DNA of 58,017 nt from Alphaproteobacteria bacterium (GTDB lineage: Bacteria > Pseudomonadota > Alphaproteobacteria > Reyranellales > Reyranellaceae): assembly GCA_016870115.1 (NCBI GenBank), contig VGCH01000019.1:1-58017 (forward strand), written 5' to 3'. Shown piece by piece: positions 28,104 to 35,947 of the stretch; position 1 is the stretch's first letter, and each line of letters begins with the position of its first letter. The notes below the pieces were generated by a model. That model ran no database searches and was not told where the DNA came from. It saw nothing but the letters and a program-made list of their open reading frames with translations. A program made the position numbers and the translations under genes.

Positions 28104-29024
28104 ATGGAACTGACCGTCGAACGCCTGATCCTCTGGGGCTTTGCCCTCGTGCTGGGCAGCGTGGTGCTCTTCAACCTCGATCTGATGCCCGAGAAGCGCC
28201 CGACCTGGACCGAGGGCGCGGCGTGGCGGAGCTGCGCGGTGCCCGATGCTGAACCAAATCCTGCGCAGCGGGTCCGCCGGTGCACCGAAACGATCGACGC
28301 AGGGCAGCGTGGGATGGCCGAGCAGACGGCGCCGTTGCCGGTCGCCACAACCGAGGCATTGGCGCTGGCCTTCAACAATCGCGGCCTCGCGCGCGCCGCA
28401 CGCAACGAGTTCGATGCCGCGATCCGCGACTACGACGAGGCACTGAAGCTGAGAGCGGAGTTTGCCGAGGCCTTCTTCAATCGGGCGATCGCGCACGAGC
28501 ACAAGGGCCAGTTCGACCTCGTGATCCGTGACTATACCTCGGCGATCCGGCTCCGGCCGGACGACGCCAACCTGCTCAACAACCGCGGCTTCACCTTCGC
28601 CAATCGCGGTCAGTACGAGCGCGCGCTCCGCGACTACGACGAGGCGATCAGGCTCAAGCCCGACGAGCCCGGCGCGCGCTCCAATCGCTGCCTTGCCCAC
28701 GCGCTCACCGGTCGGCCGGCACAAGCCGTCGAGGACTGCACGCGTTCCCTCGCCACGCGCCCCAATCATGCCACGACGCTCGCCACACGCGGCCTCGCGC
28801 AGCTGCAGCTCGCGCGACTGACGGAGGCGCGGGCCGATTACGACGCCGCGAACCGTCTCGATCCCCAGTCGGCCTGGGCGCTCTATGGCCGCGCGATGGT
28901 GCGCGAGGCGCAGGGTGACGGCCCCGGGGCAACTGCCGACTTCGCCGAGGCGCGCAAGCGCGCCAAGAACGACGTCGAGTGGCAGAACGTCGAACTGGTG
29001 CTTGGTCAGTACCGCAAACGCTGA
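28104..29024 (+). CDS. TPR-repeat protein with N-terminal membrane anchor
   Basis: A 306-residue protein with one N-terminal transmembrane helix (LILWGFALVLGSVVLF) and about six TPR units with the pattern YDEALKLRAEFAEAFFNRAIAHEHKGQFD. The anchor and the periplasmic TPR array suggest a scaffold for envelope proteins. The ATG at 28104 has GGAG 6-9 nt upstream; an upstream in-frame start at 28038 would add residues with no membrane logic. It resembles the TPR protein at 1835-2839 in repeat style but differs in having an uncleaved helix. It converges on the transaminase gene with a 9-bp gap. Confidence 0.82.
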   Translation: MELTVERLILWGFALVLGSVVLFNLDLMPEKRPTWTEGAAWRSCAVPDAEPNPAQRVRRCTETIDAGQRGMAEQTAPLPVATTEALALAFNNRGLARAARNEFDAAIRDYDEALKLRAEFAEAFFNRAIAHEHKGQFDLVIRDYTSAIRLRPDDANLLNNRGFTFANRGQYERALRDYDEAIRLKPDEPGARSNRCLAHALTGRPAQAVEDCTRSLATRPNHATTLATRGLAQLQLARLTEARADYDAANRLDPQSAWALYGRAMVREAQGDGPGATADFAEARKRAKNDVEWQNVELVLGQYRKR

Positions 29025-29033
29025 GCAGGCGGC

Positions 29034-30365
29034 TCACGCCGCCTGGGCGATCGCCTTTCGCGCGATGTCGATGATCTCGTCGATCTGACCGCGCTCGATG
29101 ACGAGCGGCGGCGACATGGCGATGGTGTCGGTGCTCTGCCGCACCATGAGCCCGAGCTCGAACGCCTTCACGAAAGTGTCGTAGCCGCGCGCGCCCGGAG
29201 CGCCCTTGCGGCCATCGAGATCGATCCCGCCGGCGAGGCCGAGGTTGCGGATGTCGGTCACGCCGGGCGCATCCTTGAGAGAATGCAGCCCGTCTTCCCA
29301 ATAGCTCGAGAGCTCGCGCGCGCGCTCGAACAGACCCTCGTCGCGGTAGATGTCCAGCACCGCCGAGGCGGCGGCGCAGGCCAGCGGGTGAGCCGAGTAG
29401 GTGTAACCGTGGAACAGTTCGATCACGTTCTCAGGCCCGCTCATCAGCCCGTCATAGACATGCTTGCGCACGAACACGCCGCCCATCGGAACGGTCGCGT
29501 TGCTGATCCCCTTGGCGACGGTCATCAGATCCGGGATGACGCCGAAGAAGTCGGCCGCGAAGGCGGTACCGAGGCGGCCGAAGCCGGTGATGACCTCGTC
29601 GAAGATGAGAAGGATGCCGTGCCGATCGCAAATCTCGCGCAGGCGCTGGAGATAGCCCTGGGGCGGCGGCAGGAAGCCGGTCGAGCCGGCGCAGGGCTCG
29701 ACAATGACCGCGGCGATCGTCGAGGCGTCGTGCAACGCGACCAGCCGCTCCAGCTCGTCAGCGAGTTCGGCGCCGTGCTGGGGCAGGCCGCGCGAGAACG
29801 CATTGCGCGCGGGATTGTGGGTGTGCGGCAGATGATCGACGCCCGGAAGCATCACGCCCCACTGCTTGCGGTTGTTCACCATGCCACCCACGGAGATGCC
29901 GCCGAAGCCAACGCCGTGATAGCCGCGCTCGCGGCCGATCAGCCGGGTGCGCGTGCCCTGCCCGCGCGCCCGCTGCCAGGCCAGCGCGATCTTGAGCGCG
30001 CTGTCCACCGCCTCAGAGCCGGAGTTGCAATAGAACGCGTGGTTAAGGTCGCCCGGCAGCAGCGCGGCATGCCGCGCCGCAAGCTCGAAGGACTTGGGGT
30101 GGCCCATCTGGAAAGACGGTGCGTAGTCCATTTCGTCGAGCTGGCGGGCAATCGCCGCCTTGATCTCCTCGCGACCGTGACCGGCGTTGACGCACCACAG
30201 GCCCGCCGTCCCATCGATGATGCGTCGCCCTTCCGGCGTCCAATAGTGGACGCCCTTGGCGCGCGCGAGCAGGCGTGGATTCTTCTTGAACTGCCGGTTC
30301 GCGGTGAACGGCATGAAGAAAGCGTCGAGATTGTTGGCGACGGGCGCGGTGCTGGCGGGCGTCAT
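29034..30365 (-). CDS. Class III omega-aminotransferase, beta-alanine:pyruvate type
   Basis: A PLP-dependent class III transaminase of 443 residues. Family hallmarks are GTAGLWCVNAGHGREEI, FYCNSGSEAVDSALK, RERGYHGVGFGGISVGG, the Asp-containing LLIFDEVITGFGRLG and the PLP-lysine segment LMTVAKGISNATVPMGGV. This pattern matches beta-alanine--pyruvate aminotransferases (BauA-like), which make malonate semialdehyde. The ATG at 30365 has GGAG at a good distance, unlike the ATG six bases upstream. The next gene is an AcuI-like reductase, consistent with a three-carbon catabolic pathway. Confidence 0.88.
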   Translation of the reverse strand: MTPASTAPVANNLDAFFMPFTANRQFKKNPRLLARAKGVHYWTPEGRRIIDGTAGLWCVNAGHGREEIKAAIARQLDEMDYAPSFQMGHPKSFELAARHAALLPGDLNHAFYCNSGSEAVDSALKIALAWQRARGQGTRTRLIGRERGYHGVGFGGISVGGMVNNRKQWGVMLPGVDHLPHTHNPARNAFSRGLPQHGAELADELERLVALHDASTIAAVIVEPCAGSTGFLPPPQGYLQRLREICDRHGILLIFDEVITGFGRLGTAFAADFFGVIPDLMTVAKGISNATVPMGGVFVRKHVYDGLMSGPENVIELFHGYTYSAHPLACAAASAVLDIYRDEGLFERARELSSYWEDGLHSLKDAPGVTDIRNLGLAGGIDLDGRKGAPGARGYDTFVKAFELGLMVRQSTDTIAMSPPLVIERGQIDEIIDIARKAIAQAA

Positions 30366-30396
30366 GGGCATCTCCAGGATTGCGGTCGGCAGGCTA

Positions 30397-31392
30397 TCAC
30401 TTGTTGACGTCGACAACCACGCGGCCGCGTATGGCACCCTTGAGAATTTCAGGGGCAAGCCGCGTCAGGTCGCCAAGGCCGGCGTCGCTGATCGTGCTGT
30501 CGAGGCGATCCAGCGGCAGATCGCTGGCGAGGCGGCGCCACGCTTCCTCGCGCGGGCCCTTCGGCATCATCACGGAATCGATCCCGATGATCGATACACC
30601 GCGCAGAATGAAGGGCAGGATCGACGCCGGAAACGAAGGTCCGCTCGCCAACCCGCAGACCGCCGCCGCTCCGCCATAGCGCAGTTGGGAAACCGCGCGC
30701 GCCAGCATGACGCCAGCCACAGTATCGACGATGCCGGCGAAGCGCTCGCCGAGCAGCGGGCGGTCCGGCGCCTCGACGATCTCCTTGCGGTCGATCACCG
30801 AAGTGGCGCCGAGGGCCTTCAGATAGCCGGCCTCCGCCGGTCGTCCGGTGGCCGCGGCGACAGTGAAGCCGAGCTTCGCCAGGATGGCGACCGCGACACT
30901 GCCGACGCCGCCGGCGGCGCCAGTCACCAGGACTTCGCCGGAGCCCGGCGTGATGCCGTGCTTTTCCAGCGCCATCACGCAGAGCATCGACGTGTAGCCC
31001 GCCGTCCCGATGGCCATGGCGCGGCGGGTGGAGATCGCGGCCGGCAACTTGACCAGCCAGTCGCCCTTCACCCGCGCGCGCGTGGCATAGCCGCCCCAAT
31101 GCAGTTCGCCGACGCGCCAACCGTTCAGCACGACACGATCTCCGGGCCTGAAGCCCGCATGGTTCGACTGCTCGACAGTGCCCGCGAAGTCGATCCCACC
31201 GACATGCGGCCAGGTTTTCACGAGGCCGCCGCCCGTCGTCAGGACCAGCCCGTCCTTGTAGTTCAGGGTCGAGAATTCGACGGAGACGGTCACGTCGCCG
31301 GCGGGCAGCCGTTCGTCAGGCAGGCTTTCGATGGCGCCCGAGACTTTCCGATCCGCCCCCTGCGTCAGAACCAGTGCGCGAAACCCTGTCAT
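30397..31392 (-). CDS. acuI: AcuI/YhdH-type acrylyl-CoA reductase (MDR family)
   Basis: A zinc-independent medium-chain reductase of 331 residues that reduces acryloyl-CoA to propionyl-CoA with NADPH. Characteristic segments are FSTLNYKDGLVLTTGGGLVKTWPHVGGIDFAGTV (two halves), GGYATRARV and the nucleotide-binding VTGAAGGVGSVAVAILAKLG. No catalytic zinc Cys set is present. The ATG at 31392 is preceded by AGGGAGGGG. It lies 31 bp upstream of the beta-alanine-type transaminase, and both run on the minus strand, suggesting joint use in three-carbon acid catabolism or acrylate detoxification. Confidence 0.87.
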   Translation of the reverse strand: MTGFRALVLTQGADRKVSGAIESLPDERLPAGDVTVSVEFSTLNYKDGLVLTTGGGLVKTWPHVGGIDFAGTVEQSNHAGFRPGDRVVLNGWRVGELHWGGYATRARVKGDWLVKLPAAISTRRAMAIGTAGYTSMLCVMALEKHGITPGSGEVLVTGAAGGVGSVAVAILAKLGFTVAAATGRPAEAGYLKALGATSVIDRKEIVEAPDRPLLGERFAGIVDTVAGVMLARAVSQLRYGGAAAVCGLASGPSFPASILPFILRGVSIIGIDSVMMPKGPREEAWRRLASDLPLDRLDSTISDAGLGDLTRLAPEILKGAIRGRVVVDVNK

Positions 31393-31465
31393 CCACCCCT
31401 CCCTGCGTCGTGGGCGGGCTTGTAGCACTTGCCAAGCCGGTGGGCGCGCCCCAACTCTCAATTCT

Positions 31466-32377
31466 ATGAGCGGCCTCACCTACTGTCCGATTCCGCATCG
31501 CGGCGCCGTTGCAGTGTCCGGCGCCGACCGCGTCGCCTTCCTGCAGGGGCTGGTCTCCAACGACGTGACGCGCGTCGCGGCCGACCGGGCGATCTGGGCG
31601 GCCCTGCTCACCGCGCAGGGGCGCTTCCAGTACGACATGTTCATTCTAGATGCTGGCGACGACACGCTGATGCTCGAGACTGAGCGTGATCGGGCACCAG
31701 CGCTCACCCGCAAGCTCGCGATCTACAAGCTGCGATCGCAGGTTTCGATAGATGATCGTTCGCCTGCACTGGCGGCGGGCGCACTGCTGGGCGATCAAGC
31801 CGCCGCCGAGCTGGGCCTGCCGGCTGAGCCGGGACGTGCCCGCAGACAGGGCGACGTTCTCGCCTATGTCGACCCGCGGCTCGCAACGCTGGGCGTGCGG
31901 CTGCTGGGCCCGGCGACGGCGCTCGACGCACTCGTGTCGACGCTGGGCGCAGCGCCCGCCGATCCCGCAGAATACGACGCGCATCGTCTCGCGCTGGGCG
32001 TGCCCGACGGCAGCATCGATCTTCCGCCAGACAAAGCGTTGCTCCTGGAAAGCGGCTTCGACGAGTTGAACGGCGTCGACTGGAAGAAGGGCTGCTACAT
32101 GGGTCAGGAGCTGACGGCCCGGACCAAGTATCGCGGACTGGTGAAGAAGCGCCTTTTGCCAGTTAGCGTCGGCGGCGCGGTTCCGGTACCGGGCACGCTG
32201 ATCGCGCAGAACGGCAAGGAAGTCGGCGAATTGAGGTCGGGCCGCGATGGCCGCGCACTCGCTCTGCTCCGGCTGGAAGCGCTGGACTCCGACGCGCCTT
32301 TGCTGGCGGACGGTGTGGCGATCGAAGCCTCGCGACCGCCTTGGGTGCGCCTGCCGGAACGGTCGCAGGCCGACTGA
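31466..32377 (+). CDS. ygfZ: Folate-binding YgfZ-type Fe-S cluster repair protein
   Basis: A 303-residue tetrahydrofolate-binding protein of the YgfZ/IBA57 family, assisting assembly or repair of [4Fe-4S] enzymes. The diagnostic motif KGCYMGQE is present (about residue 210), with VAFLQGLVSNDV near the N-terminus and LTARTKYRGLVKKRLLPV after the motif, all as in GcvT-like folds. The ATG at 31466 is the natural start. It is divergent from the AcuI gene, 73 bp away. Many Fe-S proteins, including the formate dehydrogenase in this window, could be clients. Confidence 0.9.
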   Translation: MSGLTYCPIPHRGAVAVSGADRVAFLQGLVSNDVTRVAADRAIWAALLTAQGRFQYDMFILDAGDDTLMLETERDRAPALTRKLAIYKLRSQVSIDDRSPALAAGALLGDQAAAELGLPAEPGRARRQGDVLAYVDPRLATLGVRLLGPATALDALVSTLGAAPADPAEYDAHRLALGVPDGSIDLPPDKALLLESGFDELNGVDWKKGCYMGQELTARTKYRGLVKKRLLPVSVGGAVPVPGTLIAQNGKEVGELRSGRDGRALALLRLEALDSDAPLLADGVAIEASRPPWVRLPERSQAD

Positions 32378-32425
32378 AAGTTTCTCGCGGGCGTCCTCGA
32401 CCCAGTTGGTTAATGTGCAAGCCGC

Positions 32426-33754
32426 ATGCGCACACTTTTCCCGCTCGCCGCGTTGGCGCTCGCTCTCTCCCTGACCGCCGTCGGCGCACAGACGCCCCCG
32501 CCCAACCCATCGCGGGAAGCCTATGATCGCGCCTTCCGCGATCAGCTCGCGCGACCCGGCGATCCGGCGACGCTGCTCCGCTTCGCCGAAGTCGCGATCC
32601 AAGTCGGCGACCTTGAAGGGGCGATCTCGGCGCTGGAGCGCCTGCTTCTGATCGATGGCGACCAGCCGCGCGTGAAGCTTGAGCTGGGCGTGCTCTACTT
32701 CCGCCTGGGCTCGCACGAGGCGGCGCGGTCGTATCTCGAAAGCGCTCGCGCGTCCGCCCGGGCGACCCAGGAGATCAAGGATCGCGCCACGACGTTCCTC
32801 GCCGAGGTCGACAGCGCGACGCAACGGTCCCGCTGGTCGGGCGACGGAATCTTCGGCTTGCGCTATTCGAGCAACGCGAACTCCGGTTCCGTTGGCGCGA
32901 TCCAGTCGTTCGGCACGGCGGTAATGCCGAGCCCGAGCGTGAGCCGGCGCCAAGATTGGAGCGCGCTGCTGGGCGCCAACCTGCGGCACCGCTACGACCT
33001 CGGGCGACAAGACGATTCCGTGCTCGACACCGCGCTTGCGGTCTTCGGCTCTCGACAGTTCCAGGTGTCGGCAGCCAACGTCGCGCTGCTCGATCTTGAA
33101 ACCGGTCCCCGCTTCGGGCTGTTCGCCGACACGATCGACGACTTCACCGTGCGCCCCTATCTCAATACGCGTTTCGTGATGGTGAACGACTACTCCAGCT
33201 ATATCGGCTACGGTGCCGGCTTGGAGTTCGCCAAGAAGTTCGGCGACGGGCTGAGCGGATCGTTCGGCGTCCTGGGTCGACGCCGCGAGTTCACGCGAAA
33301 CCCGGACGCGCCGACGAACGACAACAGCTCCGGCACCGACGCCAACGTGAACGGCGAGCTGCGCATGGAAGTGGCGTCGTGGCTGACGCTGTCAGTCCAG
33401 GGCAGCGGGAGCCGCTACACCGCCTCGGTCGGCAGCGAGAGCTACTGGGAGTACAGCTTCGGCGGGAGCGCCGAGTTCGGCTTCACCGATCCAATCGGGA
33501 TCAACGGGCGCCTCTGGTCGCTCACTCTCGCGGCGGACCATCAGGCGGCGTACTACGACGCGCCCGATAGCTCGGTGAACACCCTGATCAATCGAGTTCA
33601 GCACGACTTCAATGCCAGCGCGACGCTCGCGATCCCGCTCGACGCGACTGTGACCTTGGTAGGCCAGGTTACCTACACGGACCGCCGCGCATCGCTCAGC
33701 AATTTTTCGTACGACGCCCTGACGATGCTGACCGGCATCGCCTGGCGCTTCTAG
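32426..33754 (+). CDS. Slam-like TPR plus outer-membrane beta-barrel protein
   Basis: A 442-residue secreted protein with a signal peptide (LFPLAALALALSLTAVGA|Q), a TPR region (about 30-135, including GDLEGAISALERLLLIDGDQ), and a C-terminal domain of alternating beta-strands that ends in aromatic WRF, the outer-membrane insertion signal. This architecture matches surface lipoprotein assembly modifiers (Slam, DUF560), which move lipoproteins across the outer membrane. Two FecR-domain secreted proteins follow immediately, 8 bp after its stop, so they are the likely cargo or partners. I infer the barrel from the strand pattern; strand count is uncertain. Confidence 0.75.
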   Translation: MRTLFPLAALALALSLTAVGAQTPPPNPSREAYDRAFRDQLARPGDPATLLRFAEVAIQVGDLEGAISALERLLLIDGDQPRVKLELGVLYFRLGSHEAARSYLESARASARATQEIKDRATTFLAEVDSATQRSRWSGDGIFGLRYSSNANSGSVGAIQSFGTAVMPSPSVSRRQDWSALLGANLRHRYDLGRQDDSVLDTALAVFGSRQFQVSAANVALLDLETGPRFGLFADTIDDFTVRPYLNTRFVMVNDYSSYIGYGAGLEFAKKFGDGLSGSFGVLGRRREFTRNPDAPTNDNSSGTDANVNGELRMEVASWLTLSVQGSGSRYTASVGSESYWEYSFGGSAEFGFTDPIGINGRLWSLTLAADHQAAYYDAPDSSVNTLINRVQHDFNASATLAIPLDATVTLVGQVTYTDRRASLSNFSYDALTMLTGIAWRF

Positions 33755-33762
33755 GGGAGGCC

Positions 33763-34785
33763 ATGATGCCGCTTCGTCCCTTTGTCCTCGCCGCCGCGCT
33801 CGCCGCGCTCGCTGCACCCGCCTCTGCTCGCGTCGGCGTCACGTCGGTCACGGCCGGCGATCCTCTCGGCAAGCCGCCGGCGGCCGACGAGCGCGTGTTA
33901 CGGGTGGGCGTCGATGTCCAGCCGAACGAGCGCATCACGACCGGCGCGAGCGACCGCGCCCATGTGGTTTTCCTCGATGGCACGTCGCTCACCGTCGGGC
34001 CCAACGCCGTGATGGTGGTCGACCGCTTCGTCTACGACCCCGACAAGCGCACGGGCGAACTGGCGGTGAACGCGACCCGCGGCGTGTTCCGTTTCGTCGG
34101 CGGGGCCATCAGTAAGAACTCCGAGATCGTGGTTCGCACGCCCTCCGCCAGTATCGGTGTTCGGGGCGGCATCGCGGTCGTGAGTGTCGCGGAGGGCGGC
34201 GCGACGAAGGCGCAATTCCTGTTCGGCGAGTCCCTGCGCATGACCGGTCAGGGCGTGACCCAGACTGCGACACGGAACGGATCGGAGATGAACACGGGCC
34301 CCGGGCGGCCGCCGTCGCCGCCTGTGCCAATCGCGGTTGGTGGCTTGAACGCAGTCGCCCCCGGACTTGAGGCGGCACCCCGTAGCGGCGCACCGACCGC
34401 GACCCCCGCGCCGGCAGCCGCACCTCCCGGACAGATCGCTCGCTCGGCAGCGGTGCCGCTCGTTCAGCCCCCGCCACAGATCACGGTGGAGGCCGCGCTG
34501 GCGGGCTCGCAGCTCGGGGCGATGAACTCCGGCCTCGCCCCGCGCCAGCTTCCTCCGGTTCCCAAACCCACGCCTGGCACCCGGGGCGACGGCCAGGCCG
34601 CTGGCGGGCCGGGACCCGGCGGCCCGCCCGGTGCCGGGCCGGGACCCGGCGGCCCGCCCGGTGTGCGGGGCGGTCCGCCGCAGCGACCACCCCGGATTGC
34701 CACCGTCCGACTGGCCGACAAAGCCAACAAAGCGGGCAATCGGCAGGTCGTGAACAACAACAATGCAGGCAAGCGCAGGGACTAA
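33763..34785 (+). CDS. Secreted FecR-domain protein 1
   Basis: A 340-residue protein with a signal peptide (LAAALAALAAPASA) and a FecR-type domain (about 45-150) visible in NERITTGASDRAHVVFLDGTSLTVGPNA and VRTPSASIGVRGGIAVVSV. The C-terminal half is low-complexity and rich in Pro, Gly and Ala, with a GPGGPP repeat. There is no transmembrane helix or kinase domain, unlike iron-signalling FecR, so it is not an anti-sigma factor. Two ATGs (33763, 33766) follow GGGGAGG, and either may be used. It is paralogous to the next gene and sits right after the Slam-like gene. Confidence 0.8.
   Translation: MMPLRPFVLAAALAALAAPASARVGVTSVTAGDPLGKPPAADERVLRVGVDVQPNERITTGASDRAHVVFLDGTSLTVGPNAVMVVDRFVYDPDKRTGELAVNATRGVFRFVGGAISKNSEIVVRTPSASIGVRGGIAVVSVAEGGATKAQFLFGESLRMTGQGVTQTATRNGSEMNTGPGRPPSPPVPIAVGGLNAVAPGLEAAPRSGAPTATPAPAAAPPGQIARSAAVPLVQPPPQITVEAALAGSQLGAMNSGLAPRQLPPVPKPTPGTRGDGQAAGGPGPGGPPGAGPGPGGPPGVRGGPPQRPPRIATVRLADKANKAGNRQVVNNNNAGKRRD
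34606..34663 (+). repeat. 30-bp period tandem repeat coding for GPGGPPG
   Basis: A 28-bp sequence beginning GGGCCGGGACCCGGC is present at 34606-34633 and again at 34636-34663. It encodes the Gly/Pro-rich tail of FecR-domain protein 1. Repeats like this can change copy number by slippage, which would lengthen the tail in steps of ten residues. Confidence 0.7.
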
Positions 34786-34863
34786 AATCCGCCTGTTTTC
34801 AACGGGTTGGACAGCGCGCGACACGACGGGGCTGATTCGACTGCCCGCTGCGTATTACCGGAC

Positions 34864-35760
34864 ATGGCAACCCCCAGGAGCTTTCCGGTGCTTCGTCTCG
34901 CCACCCTTGCGCTCGCGGCGCTGCTCGTCGTCCCGACCCTCGCCGCGGCGCGCGTCGGCGTCACATCGGTCGCCGCCGGTACGCCACTCGGGCAACCGCC
35001 GCAGCAGGCCGAGCGCATGCTGCAGGTCGGGGTCGATGTGTTCGCAGAGGAACGGATCACCACCGGCGCCCACGATCGTACCCACTTGCTCTTTCTCGAT
35101 GGCACGTCGCTCACCGTCGGGCCCGAGGCGCAAGTCACGATCGACCGCTTCGTCTACGATTCCGATCGCCGCCTGGGAGAGCTGGCGGTAACCGCCAGCC
35201 GCGGGTTGCTGCGGATCGTGGGCGGCGCGGTGAGCAAGCAGGGCGTCATATCCGTCACCACGCCAAGCGCCCACATCGGCATCCGGGGCGGCATCGCGGT
35301 GATCGACGTCGATCGCGATGGCACGACCCGCGCGGACTTTCTCTACGGCATCTCGATGACCGTCGCGACCGATCTCGGCACGGAGATCGCGAACCAAGCT
35401 GGCCAACGCTTCCAGGTCCGGCGCGGCCATCGCCCGGGCCGAGCCTTCGCCATTCCACGCAATGAGCTGGTGCCCGCCACCGTGGCCCTGGAACGCCCCA
35501 GGCTTGCGCCGCCTACCGGCGCGACAGTCCCGGACGCAGCTCTTGCCGGCCTGACCGCCAGCAACTCCAACCTGCCCGCGACGACGCTCGCCGCGCGCGA
35601 TCTTGCGACCCCGCCCTGGGGAGGACCGCGACCGCAGGCGCAACCCGCCCGACCGCCCGCGGATCTCGCCAAGGCACGCGCTGCGCAGCTGAACCACATT
35701 CGCCAGCTGCCGCAGCAGCCTCCACGCCAGCGGCCCGGTCCTGGCGGCCCGCCCAACTGA
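34864..35760 (+). CDS. Secreted FecR-domain protein 2
   Basis: A 298-residue paralogue of the preceding protein. Signal peptide (LATLALAALLVVPTLAAA|R) is followed by RVGVTSVAAGTPLGQPP, then EERITTGAHDRTHLLFLDGTSLTVGPEA and VTTPSAHIGIRGGIAVIDV of the FecR domain, then a Pro/Arg/Gln-rich tail. The ATG at 34864 is chosen before the signal peptide; the frame opens further upstream at 34807. The gap to the first FecR gene is 78 bp. Together with the Slam-like gene they form one operon-like unit. Partner and substrate are unknown. Confidence 0.8.
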   Translation: MATPRSFPVLRLATLALAALLVVPTLAAARVGVTSVAAGTPLGQPPQQAERMLQVGVDVFAEERITTGAHDRTHLLFLDGTSLTVGPEAQVTIDRFVYDSDRRLGELAVTASRGLLRIVGGAVSKQGVISVTTPSAHIGIRGGIAVIDVDRDGTTRADFLYGISMTVATDLGTEIANQAGQRFQVRRGHRPGRAFAIPRNELVPATVALERPRLAPPTGATVPDAALAGLTASNSNLPATTLAARDLATPPWGGPRPQAQPARPPADLAKARAAQLNHIRQLPQQPPRQRPGPGGPPN

Positions 35761-35787
35761 CGGGGACTGTCCTCGCCCTGTGCTGGA

Positions 35788-35827
35788 GCACTATGAGTTC
35801 AGTTGGAGTCAGCTGAACGCATAATGC
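35788..35827. repeat. Imperfect palindromic repeat
   Basis: Left arm GCACTATGAGTTCAG (35788-35802) and right arm CTGAACGCATAATGC (35813-35827) pair at 13 of 15 positions around a 10-nt loop. It lies 27 bp after the FecR2 stop. It could terminate transcription or belong to an intergenic repeat family. Confidence 0.6.
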
Positions 35828-35856
35828 CTCCTGCAACACACACCGATAGCGCGCGC

Positions 35857-35902
35857 GAATGGGATCAGGTGGAACGGCTCGCGGTTCCACCTGATCCCAT
35901 TC
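35857..35902. repeat. 19-bp perfect palindrome, REP-like intergenic element
   Basis: Two identical arms of 19 bp, GAATGGGATCAGGTGGAAC (35857-35875) and its exact reverse complement (35884-35902), flank an 8-nt loop. A stem this long with perfect pairing is far beyond chance. It is followed by CGCTCTAG. Position between the FecR2 and gamma-glutamyltransferase genes suggests an intergenic REP-type element or a strong transcription terminator. A copy count across the genome would decide. Confidence 0.8.
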
Positions 35903-35947
35903 CGCTCTAGGCTGCGGGAAGCATCAACGCCTTTCCGGGAGCCGCCG

